Source of the DNA: an uncultured Pelagibacteraceae bacterium
GTDB lineage: Bacteria; Pseudomonadota; Alphaproteobacteria; Pelagibacterales; Pelagibacteraceae
Direction of reading: 5' to 3'
NCBI GenBank assembly: GCA_902537555.1
Contig: CACBBR010000002.1
Location: 1-64,000, forward strand
Length of the DNA: 64,000 bases
Notes under the pieces: model-generated
What the model was told of the DNA's origin: nothing
What the model saw: only the letters and a program-made list of their open reading frames with translations
Database searches by the model: none
Program-made: the position numbers and the translations under genes
In this document: positions 11,615 to 21,807 of the stretch, piece after piece
Numbering within the stretch: position 1 is the first letter of the stretch
Layout: each line of letters starts with the position of its first letter

Positions 11615-11715
11615 TTAATAACATTATTATAAACAAAAAAGGCAATAAATTGTTAAAATTAAATAAGTAATTTAGATTGCGCAAAAATTAAAATTTATTA
11701 TAAGATTTTCAAACT

Positions 11716-13866
11716 ATGAGAGAGCAATTCATCAAAATCCACAACTTATCTGTAGCTAAAGCGCTTGCTGAATTTGTTAAAAATGAGCTTTTACTAGATA
11801 CTAACGTAAGTGCTGACGAATTTTGGAAAGGCTTCGATAAAGTGGTGCATGATTTAGCACCAAAAAATAAAAAATTACTCGATTTTAGAGAAACTTTACA
11901 GCAAGAAATAGATCTTTGGCATAAAAAAAATCGAGGCCAAGAACTTGACTATAATAAATATAAAAATTTTTTAGAAGAAATAGGCTATTTAAAAAAAGAG
12001 GGTGAAGATTTTAAAATAGGGACTAAAAATTTAGATGAAGAAATATCTAATATAGCAGGACCGCAGTTAGTTGTTCCGATTATGAACTCCAGATATAGCT
12101 TAAATGCTGCAAATGCAAGATGGGTAAGTTTGTACGATAGTCTTTATGGATCAAATATTATTGAGTCTGAAGAAAGTGGAGGTGAAAAATACGATCCCTT
12201 AAGAGGACAAGAAGTAATAAAATACACTAGAAACTTTTTAAATAAATATTTTCCTATAAACAATCTTGACTGGAAAGATATAACTGGTTTAGCAGTTAAT
12301 AATAAAAAACTTTTAATTTATAAAGAAAATAGAGAATATAGTTTATCTGATTTAGAAAAATTTATTGGTCATAGAGGAGATGCAGCTAAACCAAATGCTA
12401 TAATACTAAAAAATAATAATCTTCACCTTGAAATAATTATTAATCCTAGAGCATTTAGTGCTGCAAGAGATGCTGCTGGTATTAGTGATATTATAATTGA
12501 GTCGGCTGTTTCAACAATTTGCGACCATGAGGATAGCGTGGCTGCAGTTGATGCTGAAGATAAAGTAAACTGTTATAGAAATTGGCTAGGATTAATGAAG
12601 GGAAATTTAAAGTCAATATTTGAAAAAAATGGTAAGGAGTTGGAGAGAAAACTTAATCCGGATAGAAGTTATATTTCTTTGAATGGTGATAAATCAAAAC
12701 TTCATGGAAGAAGTCTTTTGCTTGTAAGAAATGTAGGTCACTTAATGACTAATCCTGCAATCACTTTAAATGATGGATCAGAAGTTCCTGAGGGAATAAT
12801 GGATGCATTCGTTACTTCAGCAGCTTGTATTCATGATTTAAAAAGAAAGGGAAATTCGAGAAAAGGATCCATTTATATTGTAAAACCAAAAATGCATGGG
12901 CCAGAAGAAACAGAATTTACAAATTTAATTTTTACAAAAGTTGAGGAGGTTTTAAAATTAGAAAAAAATACAATTAAGTGTGGGATTATGGATGAGGAAA
13001 GAAGAACTTCTGCAAATCTTAAAGAATGTATTAGAACACTTAAAGATAGAGTATTTTTTATTAATACTGGATTCTTAGATAGAACTGGTGATGAAATGCA
13101 CACATCAATGGAAGCTGGACCAATGATAAAAAAGGGGGATATGAAAGAGTCTAAATGGATAAAAACCTATGAGGATAACAATGTAGATATAGGCCTAAAA
13201 TGTGGGTTTTCAGGGGTTGCCCAAATAGGTAAAGGTATGTGGGCTATGCCAGACAAAATGAAGGAAATGATGGAGCAAAAAATTGGACATGTAAATGCAG
13301 GCGCAAATTGTGCTTGGGTTCCATCTCCAACTGCGGCTGCTTTGCATGTTATGCATTATCATGAAGTAAATGTTTTCGAAAAACAAAAAGTATTATCAAA
13401 AAGAGAGCCATCAAAGTTGTCTGATCTTCTAACTATTCCAATAGCAGATCGTCCTAATTGGTCTATCAATGAAATTAATACTGAAATTTCAAATTCTGCT
13501 CAAACTATTTTGGGTTATGTAGTCAGATGGATTGATCAAGGTATAGGTTGTTCCAAAGTCCCAGATATAAATGATATTGGATTAATGGAAGATAGAGCAA
13601 CCTTAAGAATTTCATCTCAACATATTGCGAATTGGCTTCATCATGGTTTATGTTCGAATAGACAGGTTCTTGAAATTTTAAAAAAAATGGCAAAAGTTGT
13701 CGATAAACAGAATAAAGACGATTCTAGCTACAAAAGTATGTCTCCAGAGTATGATAAATCTATTGCTTTTAAAGCAGCATGTGAATTAATCTTTCATGGA
13801 AAGTCACAGCCTTCTGGCTATACAGAACCTCTCTTGCATTTAAACAGATTAATTAAAAAAAGCTAA
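11716..13866 (+). CDS. glcB: Malate synthase G
   Basis: 716 aa; NARWVSLYDSLYGSN, GLMKGNLK, NTGFLDRTGDEMHTSMEAGPM. Confidence 0.97.
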   Translation: MREQFIKIHNLSVAKALAEFVKNELLLDTNVSADEFWKGFDKVVHDLAPKNKKLLDFRETLQQEIDLWHKKNRGQELDYNKYKNFLEEIGYLKKEGEDFKIGTKNLDEEISNIAGPQLVVPIMNSRYSLNAANARWVSLYDSLYGSNIIESEESGGEKYDPLRGQEVIKYTRNFLNKYFPINNLDWKDITGLAVNNKKLLIYKENREYSLSDLEKFIGHRGDAAKPNAIILKNNNLHLEIIINPRAFSAARDAAGISDIIIESAVSTICDHEDSVAAVDAEDKVNCYRNWLGLMKGNLKSIFEKNGKELERKLNPDRSYISLNGDKSKLHGRSLLLVRNVGHLMTNPAITLNDGSEVPEGIMDAFVTSAACIHDLKRKGNSRKGSIYIVKPKMHGPEETEFTNLIFTKVEEVLKLEKNTIKCGIMDEERRTSANLKECIRTLKDRVFFINTGFLDRTGDEMHTSMEAGPMIKKGDMKESKWIKTYEDNNVDIGLKCGFSGVAQIGKGMWAMPDKMKEMMEQKIGHVNAGANCAWVPSPTAAALHVMHYHEVNVFEKQKVLSKREPSKLSDLLTIPIADRPNWSINEINTEISNSAQTILGYVVRWIDQGIGCSKVPDINDIGLMEDRATLRISSQHIANWLHHGLCSNRQVLEILKKMAKVVDKQNKDDSSYKSMSPEYDKSIAFKAACELIFHGKSQPSGYTEPLLHLNRLIKKS

Positions 13867-14472
13867 TTAAGCCTCAAGTTTTTTTCTGTTTTTAAACGCA
13901 GATATTAGAGTACCATCATCTAAATTTTCAATTTCTCCACCTACTGGTAAACCTTGAGCTAGTTTTGAAATCTTAATATTTTTTTTTTTTAGAGTATCTT
14001 GAATATAAAATGCAGTAGTTTGACCCTCTACAGTTGCACTTGTTGCCAAAATTACCTCATCTATATTATCCCTACTTACTCTTTCTACTAGGGAATTGAT
14101 TAGCAGGTCTTCCTTGTTTTGACTATTATTATTTGAAAGTGTTCCTCCAAGAATATGAAAGTAACCTTGAAAAATAGATGAGCTTTCTATTGCCCATTGA
14201 TCTGAAATATTTTCTACAACACAAATTTTATTAAATTTTTTACTCTTATTTTCACAATTATCACATGGACTATTATTTGATTTTAAAGTTCCACAAATTT
14301 TACATCTAATCACATTTTTAAATACTTCACTTAAGTTTTGAGCCAATGGTTTTAATAATTCTTGACGATTATTAATCATTTTCAAAATCATTCTTTTGGC
14401 AGACTTAGGTCCTAGCCCTGGTAATTTAGATATTAGTTTGATTAAATTTTCTATTTCAGGAATATTTTGCAT
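13867..14472 (-). CDS. recR: Recombination protein RecR
   Basis: LPGLGPKSAKRM, CxxC zinc finger, Toprim domain. Confidence 0.96.
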   Translation of the reverse strand: MQNIPEIENLIKLISKLPGLGPKSAKRMILKMINNRQELLKPLAQNLSEVFKNVIRCKICGTLKSNNSPCDNCENKSKKFNKICVVENISDQWAIESSSIFQGYFHILGGTLSNNNSQNKEDLLINSLVERVSRDNIDEVILATSATVEGQTTAFYIQDTLKKKNIKISKLAQGLPVGGEIENLDDGTLISAFKNRKKLEA

Positions 14473-14477
14473 TTAAA

Positions 14478-14795
14478 TTATAAAGGCCACTTAAATCCAG
14501 GTATTCCAAAATTTCCTGAAGCCTTAGAAATTTCCTCTGCTGTTTTTGATTTAAGTTGCGATTTTGCGTTATTATGAGCAGCAGTAATAAGATCTTCTAG
14601 TATTACTTTTTCTTCTTTTAAAACATTTTCACTAAGTTTAATTGAGATCATGGTTCCCTCTCCATTTAACGTAACCTTTACATCATTAGCTCCCGAAACA
14701 CCTTCAACTTCGATCTTTTTAATGTTTTCTTGGCTTTCTTTCATTTTACTCTCAATTTCTTTAGCTTTTTCCATTAATTTTGAAAAATCTGTCAT
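14478..14795 (-). CDS. YbaB/EbfC nucleoid-associated protein
   Basis: 105 aa, between dnaX and recR; GDVKVTLNGEG-like region and C-terminal GIPGFKWPL. Confidence 0.93.
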   Translation of the reverse strand: MTDFSKLMEKAKEIESKMKESQENIKKIEVEGVSGANDVKVTLNGEGTMISIKLSENVLKEEKVILEDLITAAHNNAKSQLKSKTAEEISKASGNFGIPGFKWPL

Positions 14796-14796
14796 T

Positions 14797-16431
14797 CTAA
14801 TCCTCTTTCAACTCAACATTTATTAATTCTGCATCAGGAAATGCTTCGATCACTTTTTTATATGCTTCAGACTTTTTAACATCATCAAATATTTTTTTCT
14901 CATCAATTTTATTTTTTTCTTTTTTTGAAATTTGTCCTCGGTTTTTTGATAGAGATATAATCCATCTCTTGGATGTCCATTCGTACAGCTTGTTAGAAAG
15001 ATTTTTAATAAAGTCTTTGTCTAAGTTTTCATTAAAAGATATTTCTATTAAACCCTCAGAGAATGAAACTAAATTTGTATTAGTTTCAAGTTCATATTTA
15101 AGCTCAGCTTCTTTCTTTTCCGTGCATAGATTTATCAAACTTTCAAATGAACCTATTTTAAGTTCATTTATTACTTCATCTTTATTTAAATTTGGTTCAA
15201 TTTTTTCTTGTTGTGAAATATTTTTGATTTGATCTATTGTTTTATTTGTAGTTTTTTTTTCAGGTTCTTTAATTAAAGTATCAGAATTTTTTCCAGTAAA
15301 GCTTTCCTCGACACCCTTCTCCTTAATACCTGTTATTCTCATTAATCTGAAAAGGAACATTTCAACTGATAAATTTGGATTCGAAACAATATTAATTTCC
15401 TCAATTGTATCAAGTGTAAATTGCCAAAAAAGGATTATGTCTTTTGAATCTAAATTTTCAGATATTGTGGAAAGATTACTAAAGTCTTGGTCATTTAAAG
15501 AAAAATTGTTTCCATCTAATTTTATAAAATTAATATTTTTTAGGTAATATAAAACCTCGAGAAAATCATTTAAAAAAATTTTTGGATCAACACCAGAGTC
15601 ATAAATTTTTCTATACAACTCATATACTTTTTTTTCATCACCACTAAACAGATTTTTTATTAAATCTATAAGAGAACTTTTATCAAAATATCCATAAATA
15701 CTTTGTGCTTTATCTAAATTTAATTCCTCATCATTTTGATTTGATACTAGTCCTCGATCTAGCAAAGATAATGCATCTCTAACAGATCCTTCTGAAATTT
15801 TAACGATTAATTTTAAAGCTTCATCAGAAACTTTACCTCCTTCTTTGTCTTTAATCATTTTTATAAAATTAAAAAGCTCTTCAGATTTTACTCTAGAGAG
15901 ATCAAAACGTTGACATCTCGATATTACTGTTACAGGAATTTTTTTAATTTCTGTTGTTGCAAATATAAATTTTAAATATTTTGGTGGTTCTTCAAGGGTT
16001 TTTAAAAGTGCATTAAATGCTTGTTTGCTTAACATATGAACTTCATCAATAATAAATATTTTATATTTAGCGGTTGTTGGTCCATATCTTGAAAATTCAA
16101 TAAGCTCCCTCACATCATCAACTCCAGTCTTACTTGCAGCGTCCATCTCTAAAACATCAATATGATTTGAGTTAATAATTGAATTACAATGTTCACAAAA
16201 ATCTTTTTTGCAAAGATTTTTAACGCCATTCTCGCAATTTAATGCCTTAGCAACTATTCTTGCGAAAGTAGTTTTTCCAACACCTCTAATACCAGTAAAT
16301 AAAAATGCATTCGCAGCTTTATCAGTGATAACTGAATTTTTAATTGTTTCAGCGATAACCTCTTGACCAATTAAGTCCTCAAATACTTGAGGTCTATATT
16401 TTAAAGCTAATACTTTTGAATTTTCTGTCAT
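14797..16431 (-). CDS. dnaX: DNA polymerase III subunits gamma/tau
   Basis: LALKYRPQVFEDLIGQE, GVGKTTFARI, IIDEVHMLSKQAFNALLKTLEEPP. ATG at 16431 preferred over the tracked TTG at 16446, which lies inside the SRP RNA. Confidence 0.95.
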   Translation of the reverse strand: MTENSKVLALKYRPQVFEDLIGQEVIAETIKNSVITDKAANAFLFTGIRGVGKTTFARIVAKALNCENGVKNLCKKDFCEHCNSIINSNHIDVLEMDAASKTGVDDVRELIEFSRYGPTTAKYKIFIIDEVHMLSKQAFNALLKTLEEPPKYLKFIFATTEIKKIPVTVISRCQRFDLSRVKSEELFNFIKMIKDKEGGKVSDEALKLIVKISEGSVRDALSLLDRGLVSNQNDEELNLDKAQSIYGYFDKSSLIDLIKNLFSGDEKKVYELYRKIYDSGVDPKIFLNDFLEVLYYLKNINFIKLDGNNFSLNDQDFSNLSTISENLDSKDIILFWQFTLDTIEEINIVSNPNLSVEMFLFRLMRITGIKEKGVEESFTGKNSDTLIKEPEKKTTNKTIDQIKNISQQEKIEPNLNKDEVINELKIGSFESLINLCTEKKEAELKYELETNTNLVSFSEGLIEISFNENLDKDFIKNLSNKLYEWTSKRWIISLSKNRGQISKKEKNKIDEKKIFDDVKKSEAYKKVIEAFPDAELINVELKED

Positions 16432-16437
16432 TTCTAA

Positions 16438-16524
16438 GGAGACCAATCAACCTGGAAAATACTCACTACCCTTGCTATCTTTCGATCCTAGGGGATTTGT
16501 GGTAACACCACCTGACTGGCCTCC
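16438..16524 (-). ncRNA. ffs: Bacterial (small) signal recognition particle RNA
   Basis: RNA strand has a 12-bp terminal helix GGAGGCCAGTCA/TTGATTGGTCTCC and apical CUAGG-AUC-GAAA-GAU-AGCAAG matching the Ffh-binding symmetric loop and GNRA tetraloop; classic location upstream of dnaX-ybaB-recR. Confidence 0.85.
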
Positions 16525-16573
16525 AACGTTATTATATCAATAAAAATTTCTATTCTACAAGAAAGTTATAAAT

Positions 16574-17401
16574 TTATTTTTCTCTAAATTTATCAGATTT
16601 ATAAACACCTAGAACGTGCATATCTTGGCAATGCAGCCCTAATTCCTCAAGTGAGTTTTTAATTTTTACAGATTCTATATGTCCATCAATATCACAAAGG
16701 AAAAAATATGATGAAAAAGAGTTCTTTTCAGGAAAACTTTGAAGTTTACTCATATTAACACCATTAATTGCGAAACCAGACAATGCAGAATAAAGAGCTG
16801 CAGGTTTGCTTTTCAACTTGAATAATATTGATGTTATATAACTTTCATTACTAAAATCTGGTTGAAATATATCCTTTCCTAATAACAAAAATCTAGTAAC
16901 ATTATCTTTATCATCCTGAATATTTTCTTGTAATATCTTAAGACCGTATATTTCAGCACTTAAGCTAGATGCAATCGCACCCTTAGTTTTATCATTAGCT
17001 TCAGATACAAATTTTGCCGATCCTGCTGTATCGGCTCGAACATTTTCTATTAATTTTTTTTTCTTTATAAAACTCGAAGATTGGCTAAGAGCTTGGGCGT
17101 GGGAATATACATCTTTAATCTCACTTAATTTTGACCCCTTTATTCCCAAAAGATTATGATTAATTGGAAAAAAATGTTCTGCATAAATATTCAATCTATA
17201 TTTAAAAATTAAATATTCGACACCAATATTACCTGTTGTTTTATTTGATTCTGGAATTAAAGATTTAATTGAACTATCCTTACTAGATCTTTCAAAACAT
17301 TCATCAAAAGTTTTACAAGAAACTGTTTCACAACCTGGATACATTTTTTTGGCACAGCTCTCGCTATAACTACCTGCAATACCTTGATAAGCAATTTTCA
17401 T
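16574..17401 (-). CDS. pheA: Prephenate dehydratase
   Basis: MKIAYQGIAGSYSE, DKDNVTRFLLLG, C-terminal ACT domain. Confidence 0.94.
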   Translation of the reverse strand: MKIAYQGIAGSYSESCAKKMYPGCETVSCKTFDECFERSSKDSSIKSLIPESNKTTGNIGVEYLIFKYRLNIYAEHFFPINHNLLGIKGSKLSEIKDVYSHAQALSQSSSFIKKKKLIENVRADTAGSAKFVSEANDKTKGAIASSLSAEIYGLKILQENIQDDKDNVTRFLLLGKDIFQPDFSNESYITSILFKLKSKPAALYSALSGFAINGVNMSKLQSFPEKNSFSSYFFLCDIDGHIESVKIKNSLEELGLHCQDMHVLGVYKSDKFREK

Positions 17402-17404
17402 AAT

Positions 17405-18142
17405 TTAATTTTTATATTCCATTATTTTTTTTAATTCCAGATAATCTTCATGTGTATCAACACCTATTGGTTTGGTTTTTGCTAAACCAACATCTATACA
17501 GATTTTATTATCAATCAATCTTAATTGTTCTAAGTTTTGTGATTTTTCGTTTTGTGTTTGATCAAATTGTACAAACTTTTTTAAATAGGTCACATTATAA
17601 ATATAAATCCCAATATGGTGATAAATATTTTGTTTGGTTTTACTTACTGTCCTAACAAATGATGTAGCAGTTGATAATTTACCCTCTATAAGTTTCTCAT
17701 TTGTGGTTACTTTAACAATATTTTTTTTTGACAAAATTTCCTCACTCTCTATTTCACAAGCTAATGTTGAAACTTTTGATTTTTTTTCTATTGTTTTTTC
17801 AAGAAGATTATTTACATCCTGAATATCAAGCATGGGTTCATCTCCTTGAAGGTTAATTACATACTCAATATTATCATTTTCTAATTTTTGAAAAGCCTCA
17901 AAAATTCTATCGGTTCCTGTTTTATGATCACTTTGGGTTAAAATGCATTTTCCACCATATTTGGTCACCTCATCAAATATTTCCTTATCACCAGTTGCGA
18001 CATAACTTTGACCAACTATTGATGAATTCGCAATTTTATAAACGTGATTAATTATTGAAATGTTATTAATTTTTAACAATGGTTTTTTTGGAAGCCTTGT
18101 TGCTGCCAATCTTGACGGGATTAAAATTACTGCGTTGTTCAT
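17405..18142 (-). CDS. kdsB: 3-deoxy-manno-octulosonate cytidylyltransferase
   Basis: IPSRLAATRLPKKPL, YVINLQGDEPM, HHIGIYIY. Confidence 0.95.
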   Translation of the reverse strand: MNNAVILIPSRLAATRLPKKPLLKINNISIINHVYKIANSSIVGQSYVATGDKEIFDEVTKYGGKCILTQSDHKTGTDRIFEAFQKLENDNIEYVINLQGDEPMLDIQDVNNLLEKTIEKKSKVSTLACEIESEEILSKKNIVKVTTNEKLIEGKLSTATSFVRTVSKTKQNIYHHIGIYIYNVTYLKKFVQFDQTQNEKSQNLEQLRLIDNKICIDVGLAKTKPIGVDTHEDYLELKKIMEYKN

Positions 18143-18240
18143 AAAAATTAAGTATTATGCGTCTTTCAGACGCAATAATTAAAATTAAATTTAGTATTTT
18201 TTTTGTTTAACATGTTATACGAGGTTAATAATTAAAAATC

Positions 18241-18768
18241 ATGGATTCATTTGAAATTAATAAAATTATTACTGCGGTATTAGTTATTTTTATAGTTATT
18301 TTTGGTATTACCAAAATCTCAGACTATATATATTACGTGGAGAAACCAGCTCAATCTGCTTATAAAGTGGAATTTGCTGAAACAGATACTAAAAAATCTT
18401 CTTCTACCCAAGAGGTAAACATAGCTGCATTATTAGCAATGGGAAGTGTTGAGCATGGTAAGACAGTTTTCAAAAAGTGTAGCGCATGTCATTCTATCAA
18501 AAAAGGTGGAAGAAATAATATAGGTCCTGCCCTTTATAACGTCTTAGGTAGAAATATGGGTGCATTAGAAGATTATAAATATTCAAAAGCTTTGATAGCA
18601 TTTGGGAAAGATTGGACTTTTGAAGAAATGAATAGTTTTTTGATTAAACCTGCCACTTATATCAAGGGAACTAAAATGGCTTTTGCGGGGTTAAAAAAAG
18701 AAAAAGATAGAGCATCAGTTATACTATATATGAATGCAAATGCTGACACTCCTTTAGAATTACCTTAA
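18241..18768 (+). CDS. Membrane-anchored c-type cytochrome (CycM-like)
   Basis: N-terminal TM, CSACH heme motif, GPALYNVLGR, YIKGTKMAFAGLK. Confidence 0.9.
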   Translation: MDSFEINKIITAVLVIFIVIFGITKISDYIYYVEKPAQSAYKVEFAETDTKKSSSTQEVNIAALLAMGSVEHGKTVFKKCSACHSIKKGGRNNIGPALYNVLGRNMGALEDYKYSKALIAFGKDWTFEEMNSFLIKPATYIKGTKMAFAGLKKEKDRASVILYMNANADTPLELP

Positions 18769-19692
18769 TTTATCAAAACAATACAACAAGATACTTTTTT
18801 GAACATTAACCCTATTAAGTGCCTGATGCCACACTTTTGATTGCCTTCCTAAAAAAACTTCGTCCGTGACCTCACCACCTCTTGGAAGACAATGTAAAAA
18901 TATTGCATCTTTCTTTGCAAAACTCATAGTTTTGATATCAACTTTAAAATTTTTAAATGACTTTAATTTCTTTTTCTTATTTACTCTATCATTCAATGAA
19001 ATGATCTTATCTGTCATAACTACATCACAATTTTTAACTGCTAATTCTTTTTTATTAAAAATTTTTACTTTTCCTTTCTTCTTTTTAATCCATGAGATAA
19101 GTGCTTTATTTGGTTGATAGTCTTTTGGACTGGCAATATTTAAAGATATCGAAAATTTTATGCATGCTTCTATAAGACTGTTCATCATATTATTACTGGC
19201 ATCTCCAATCCAACATAACTTTAGTTTAGAGACATTTTTGTTTTTAATTTCCTGAATTGTAAAAATATCTGACAAAACTTGAGTTGGGTGCGATGACGGA
19301 CTTAATCCATTTATAATAGGTATTTTGGAATATTTTTTGAATTCATTTAATTTTTTATCAGAGTCAGTTCTTAACATAAAAGCATTGCCATATGTTGATA
19401 AGATTTTTGATGTATCTTCAATACTTTCTCCTCCAGTTCCTAAATGTAATTCCTCTGGTCTCAAAGTTAATGATCCTCCTCCTAGTTGTTTAATTGCTAA
19501 ATAAAAACTAAGTCTTGTTCTTAAACTAGATTTTTCAAACATTTGTAAGAGAATTTTTCCTCTTAAAGGAATATCTTTATCTGGATCAAGAGTGTTTAAT
19601 TTTTTTCTTTTAAATTTTCTTTTTTTTGCATCAGAAAGAATTTTCTTTAAGTCTTGAACTGGAATATCCCTTATATGAAGAAAGTTTTTCAT
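18760..19692 (-). CDS. argF: Ornithine carbamoyltransferase
   Basis: FEKSSLRTRLSF, HPTQVLSDIFTI, FLHCLPRGGEV. Confidence 0.95.
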   Translation of the reverse strand: MKNFLHIRDIPVQDLKKILSDAKKRKFKRKKLNTLDPDKDIPLRGKILLQMFEKSSLRTRLSFYLAIKQLGGGSLTLRPEELHLGTGGESIEDTSKILSTYGNAFMLRTDSDKKLNEFKKYSKIPIINGLSPSSHPTQVLSDIFTIQEIKNKNVSKLKLCWIGDASNNMMNSLIEACIKFSISLNIASPKDYQPNKALISWIKKKKGKVKIFNKKELAVKNCDVVMTDKIISLNDRVNKKKKLKSFKNFKVDIKTMSFAKKDAIFLHCLPRGGEVTDEVFLGRQSKVWHQALNRVNVQKSILLYCFDKLR

Positions 19693-20861
19693 AAATTTTT
19701 ATAGTCACTACAAACTTTTGTAATTATTTTCAAAGCCAGGTTAATTTCTTTTTTAGTAACATTCAAAGGAGGTAAAATTCTGATTACATTCTCTGCTGCT
19801 CTAATTGTTAACAATTTATTTTTTAAAAGACTTTCTATAAATTTTGATTGATCTTTATAAAGTTGAATTCCCAAGATTAAGCCTACACCTCTTATCTCTT
19901 TGATGATTTTTGGAAATTTATTTTTAATCTTATTTAATTCTGAAATAAAATATTTTGAATTACTTTTAACCTTTGATAAAAAACCCTTTTTAAATATTTC
20001 ATTCATAACAGCATTGCCTACTGACATTGCCAATGGATTTCCACCAAAAGTAGATCCATGTGTACCAGGCACCATAGCTTTTGAAACTTTTTTTGTCATC
20101 AAAACAGCTCCAATAGGAAATCCACCACCAATTCCTTTAGCTATCGGAACTATATCAGGTTTTATATTTGCATATTCAAATGAGAAAAATTTACCAGATC
20201 TACCAATGCCACATTGGACCTCATCCAAAATTAAAAGAATTTTTTTCTTGTTACAAATCTTTCTTATTTCTTTTAAACACCACGTGGGTATCACTTTTAT
20301 TCCACCCTCTCCCATTATCGGTTCAATCATTATAGCAGCTGTTTTATCTGTTATTTTTTTTTTAAATTCCTTATGGTTTCCAAATTTAAAATGGTCAAAT
20401 CCTCCTACTTTTGGACCAAATCCCTCTATCATTTTTTTTGATCCACTTGCGTTTATTGCTGCAATTGTTCTTCCGTGAAAAGAATTTTTTATACATAAAA
20501 TTCTATTTTTTTTTGGCTTTCCAATTGAATAAAAATATCTTCTTGCAACTTTTATAGCGGCCTCAGTGGCTTCGGCTCCACTATTTTGGAAAATAACTGA
20601 ATCTGCAAATGTTTTATTTGTAAATTTTTTAGCTAACTCTTCTCCTTCAGGAATTTTAAATGAATTTGAAACATGCCAGAGTTTTTTTGATTGATTATTT
20701 ATTGCTCTTACTAAATTCGGGTTTGTATGGCCTAATGAATTTACTGCTATTCCTTGTACAAAATCTAAATACCTAATTCCTTTATACGTGTATAAATAAG
20801 ATCCTTTACCTTTTACGAAAGATAGATTTCTTCTTTTATAATTTTTGGCTAATGAACTCAT
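19689..20861 (-). CDS. argD: Acetylornithine aminotransferase
   Basis: Class III aminotransferase; NSFHGRTIAAI, LILDEVQCGIGRSGKFF, IAKGIGGGFPIGA. Confidence 0.94.
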   Translation of the reverse strand: MSSLAKNYKRRNLSFVKGKGSYLYTYKGIRYLDFVQGIAVNSLGHTNPNLVRAINNQSKKLWHVSNSFKIPEGEELAKKFTNKTFADSVIFQNSGAEATEAAIKVARRYFYSIGKPKKNRILCIKNSFHGRTIAAINASGSKKMIEGFGPKVGGFDHFKFGNHKEFKKKITDKTAAIMIEPIMGEGGIKVIPTWCLKEIRKICNKKKILLILDEVQCGIGRSGKFFSFEYANIKPDIVPIAKGIGGGFPIGAVLMTKKVSKAMVPGTHGSTFGGNPLAMSVGNAVMNEIFKKGFLSKVKSNSKYFISELNKIKNKFPKIIKEIRGVGLILGIQLYKDQSKFIESLLKNKLLTIRAAENVIRILPPLNVTKKEINLALKIITKVCSDYKNL

Positions 20862-20867
20862 TTTGAA

Positions 20868-21680
20868 TTATGATTTAATCTTATAACCTCTATGTACTAA
20901 AATGTATGCGAAAAATGTGATAAGTAAACTTAGAAAAGTTAATAGTAAAATACCAAATGTTACTGAACCATCCATTTGACCTATGAACGAATATCTAAAC
21001 CCATCAATCATATGAAAAAATGGATTGTAATTACTTATAACTCTTAAAATTTCAGGTAGTTTTTCAATACTATAAAAAGTACCACTTAAAAAACTTAAAG
21101 GTACTATTAGAAAGTTTGTAACTGTACTCATTTGATCAAACTTATCAGCATATAATCCAACAATTAATCCTAATGATCCCATTAACAATCCCCCTAGAAA
21201 CAGATAGATAAACCATAATAGAAAATTTTGTATTGATAAATCTATAAAATATATAAAGATTAAAGTTGAAGCTGATGCAATTAATAAACCTCTTGTAGCA
21301 GAGGCTAATGTTATAGCAAAAACTACCTCTGAAGAAGATAAGGGGCTGTGAACAACATCTGTAATTGTGCCCATCATTTTAGCCATCATTAGAGAAGAGC
21401 TTGAATGAGCAAAACTTTGTTGAATAACTTGCATCATTATCAATCCACAAGCTAAAAATTTAATGTAAGTAACACCTAAAACATCAGCTCTTTGATCTCC
21501 TATAGCTAACGAAATTACCGTCAAAAATAATATACTAGTTAATATAGGTCCTAATAAAGTTTGACCTGAAACTGTAATAAATCTTAACACCTCTTTTTTA
21601 AATAAAGAATAAGTTCCTACCCAGTTTACAGCGCCAAATCTTCTTGATCCAATCTGATATTTTTTCTGTAATTCAACCAT
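20868..21680 (-). CDS. ABC-2 type transporter permease
   Basis: Six-TM ABC2 membrane protein pattern; FLSGTFYSIEKLPEILRVISNYNPFFHMIDGFRYSFIG. Confidence 0.88.
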   Translation of the reverse strand: MVELQKKYQIGSRRFGAVNWVGTYSLFKKEVLRFITVSGQTLLGPILTSILFLTVISLAIGDQRADVLGVTYIKFLACGLIMMQVIQQSFAHSSSSLMMAKMMGTITDVVHSPLSSSEVVFAITLASATRGLLIASASTLIFIYFIDLSIQNFLLWFIYLFLGGLLMGSLGLIVGLYADKFDQMSTVTNFLIVPLSFLSGTFYSIEKLPEILRVISNYNPFFHMIDGFRYSFIGQMDGSVTFGILLLTFLSLLITFFAYILVHRGYKIKS

Positions 21681-21807
21681 AAGTAATTATTAATAAACTT
21701 TTTTTTCGATATTTGTTAAAAAACAAAAAAAAAAGCTTGTTATGAGGATATAATTGTGATTTCAAGATAATGTTATATAAAAATTAAATTATACTAAATA
21801 TAGTATT

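Noticed and set aside
19900-20478. 192-aa plus-strand ORF
   Set aside because: Antisense to argD, which is unambiguous; no recognisable domain.
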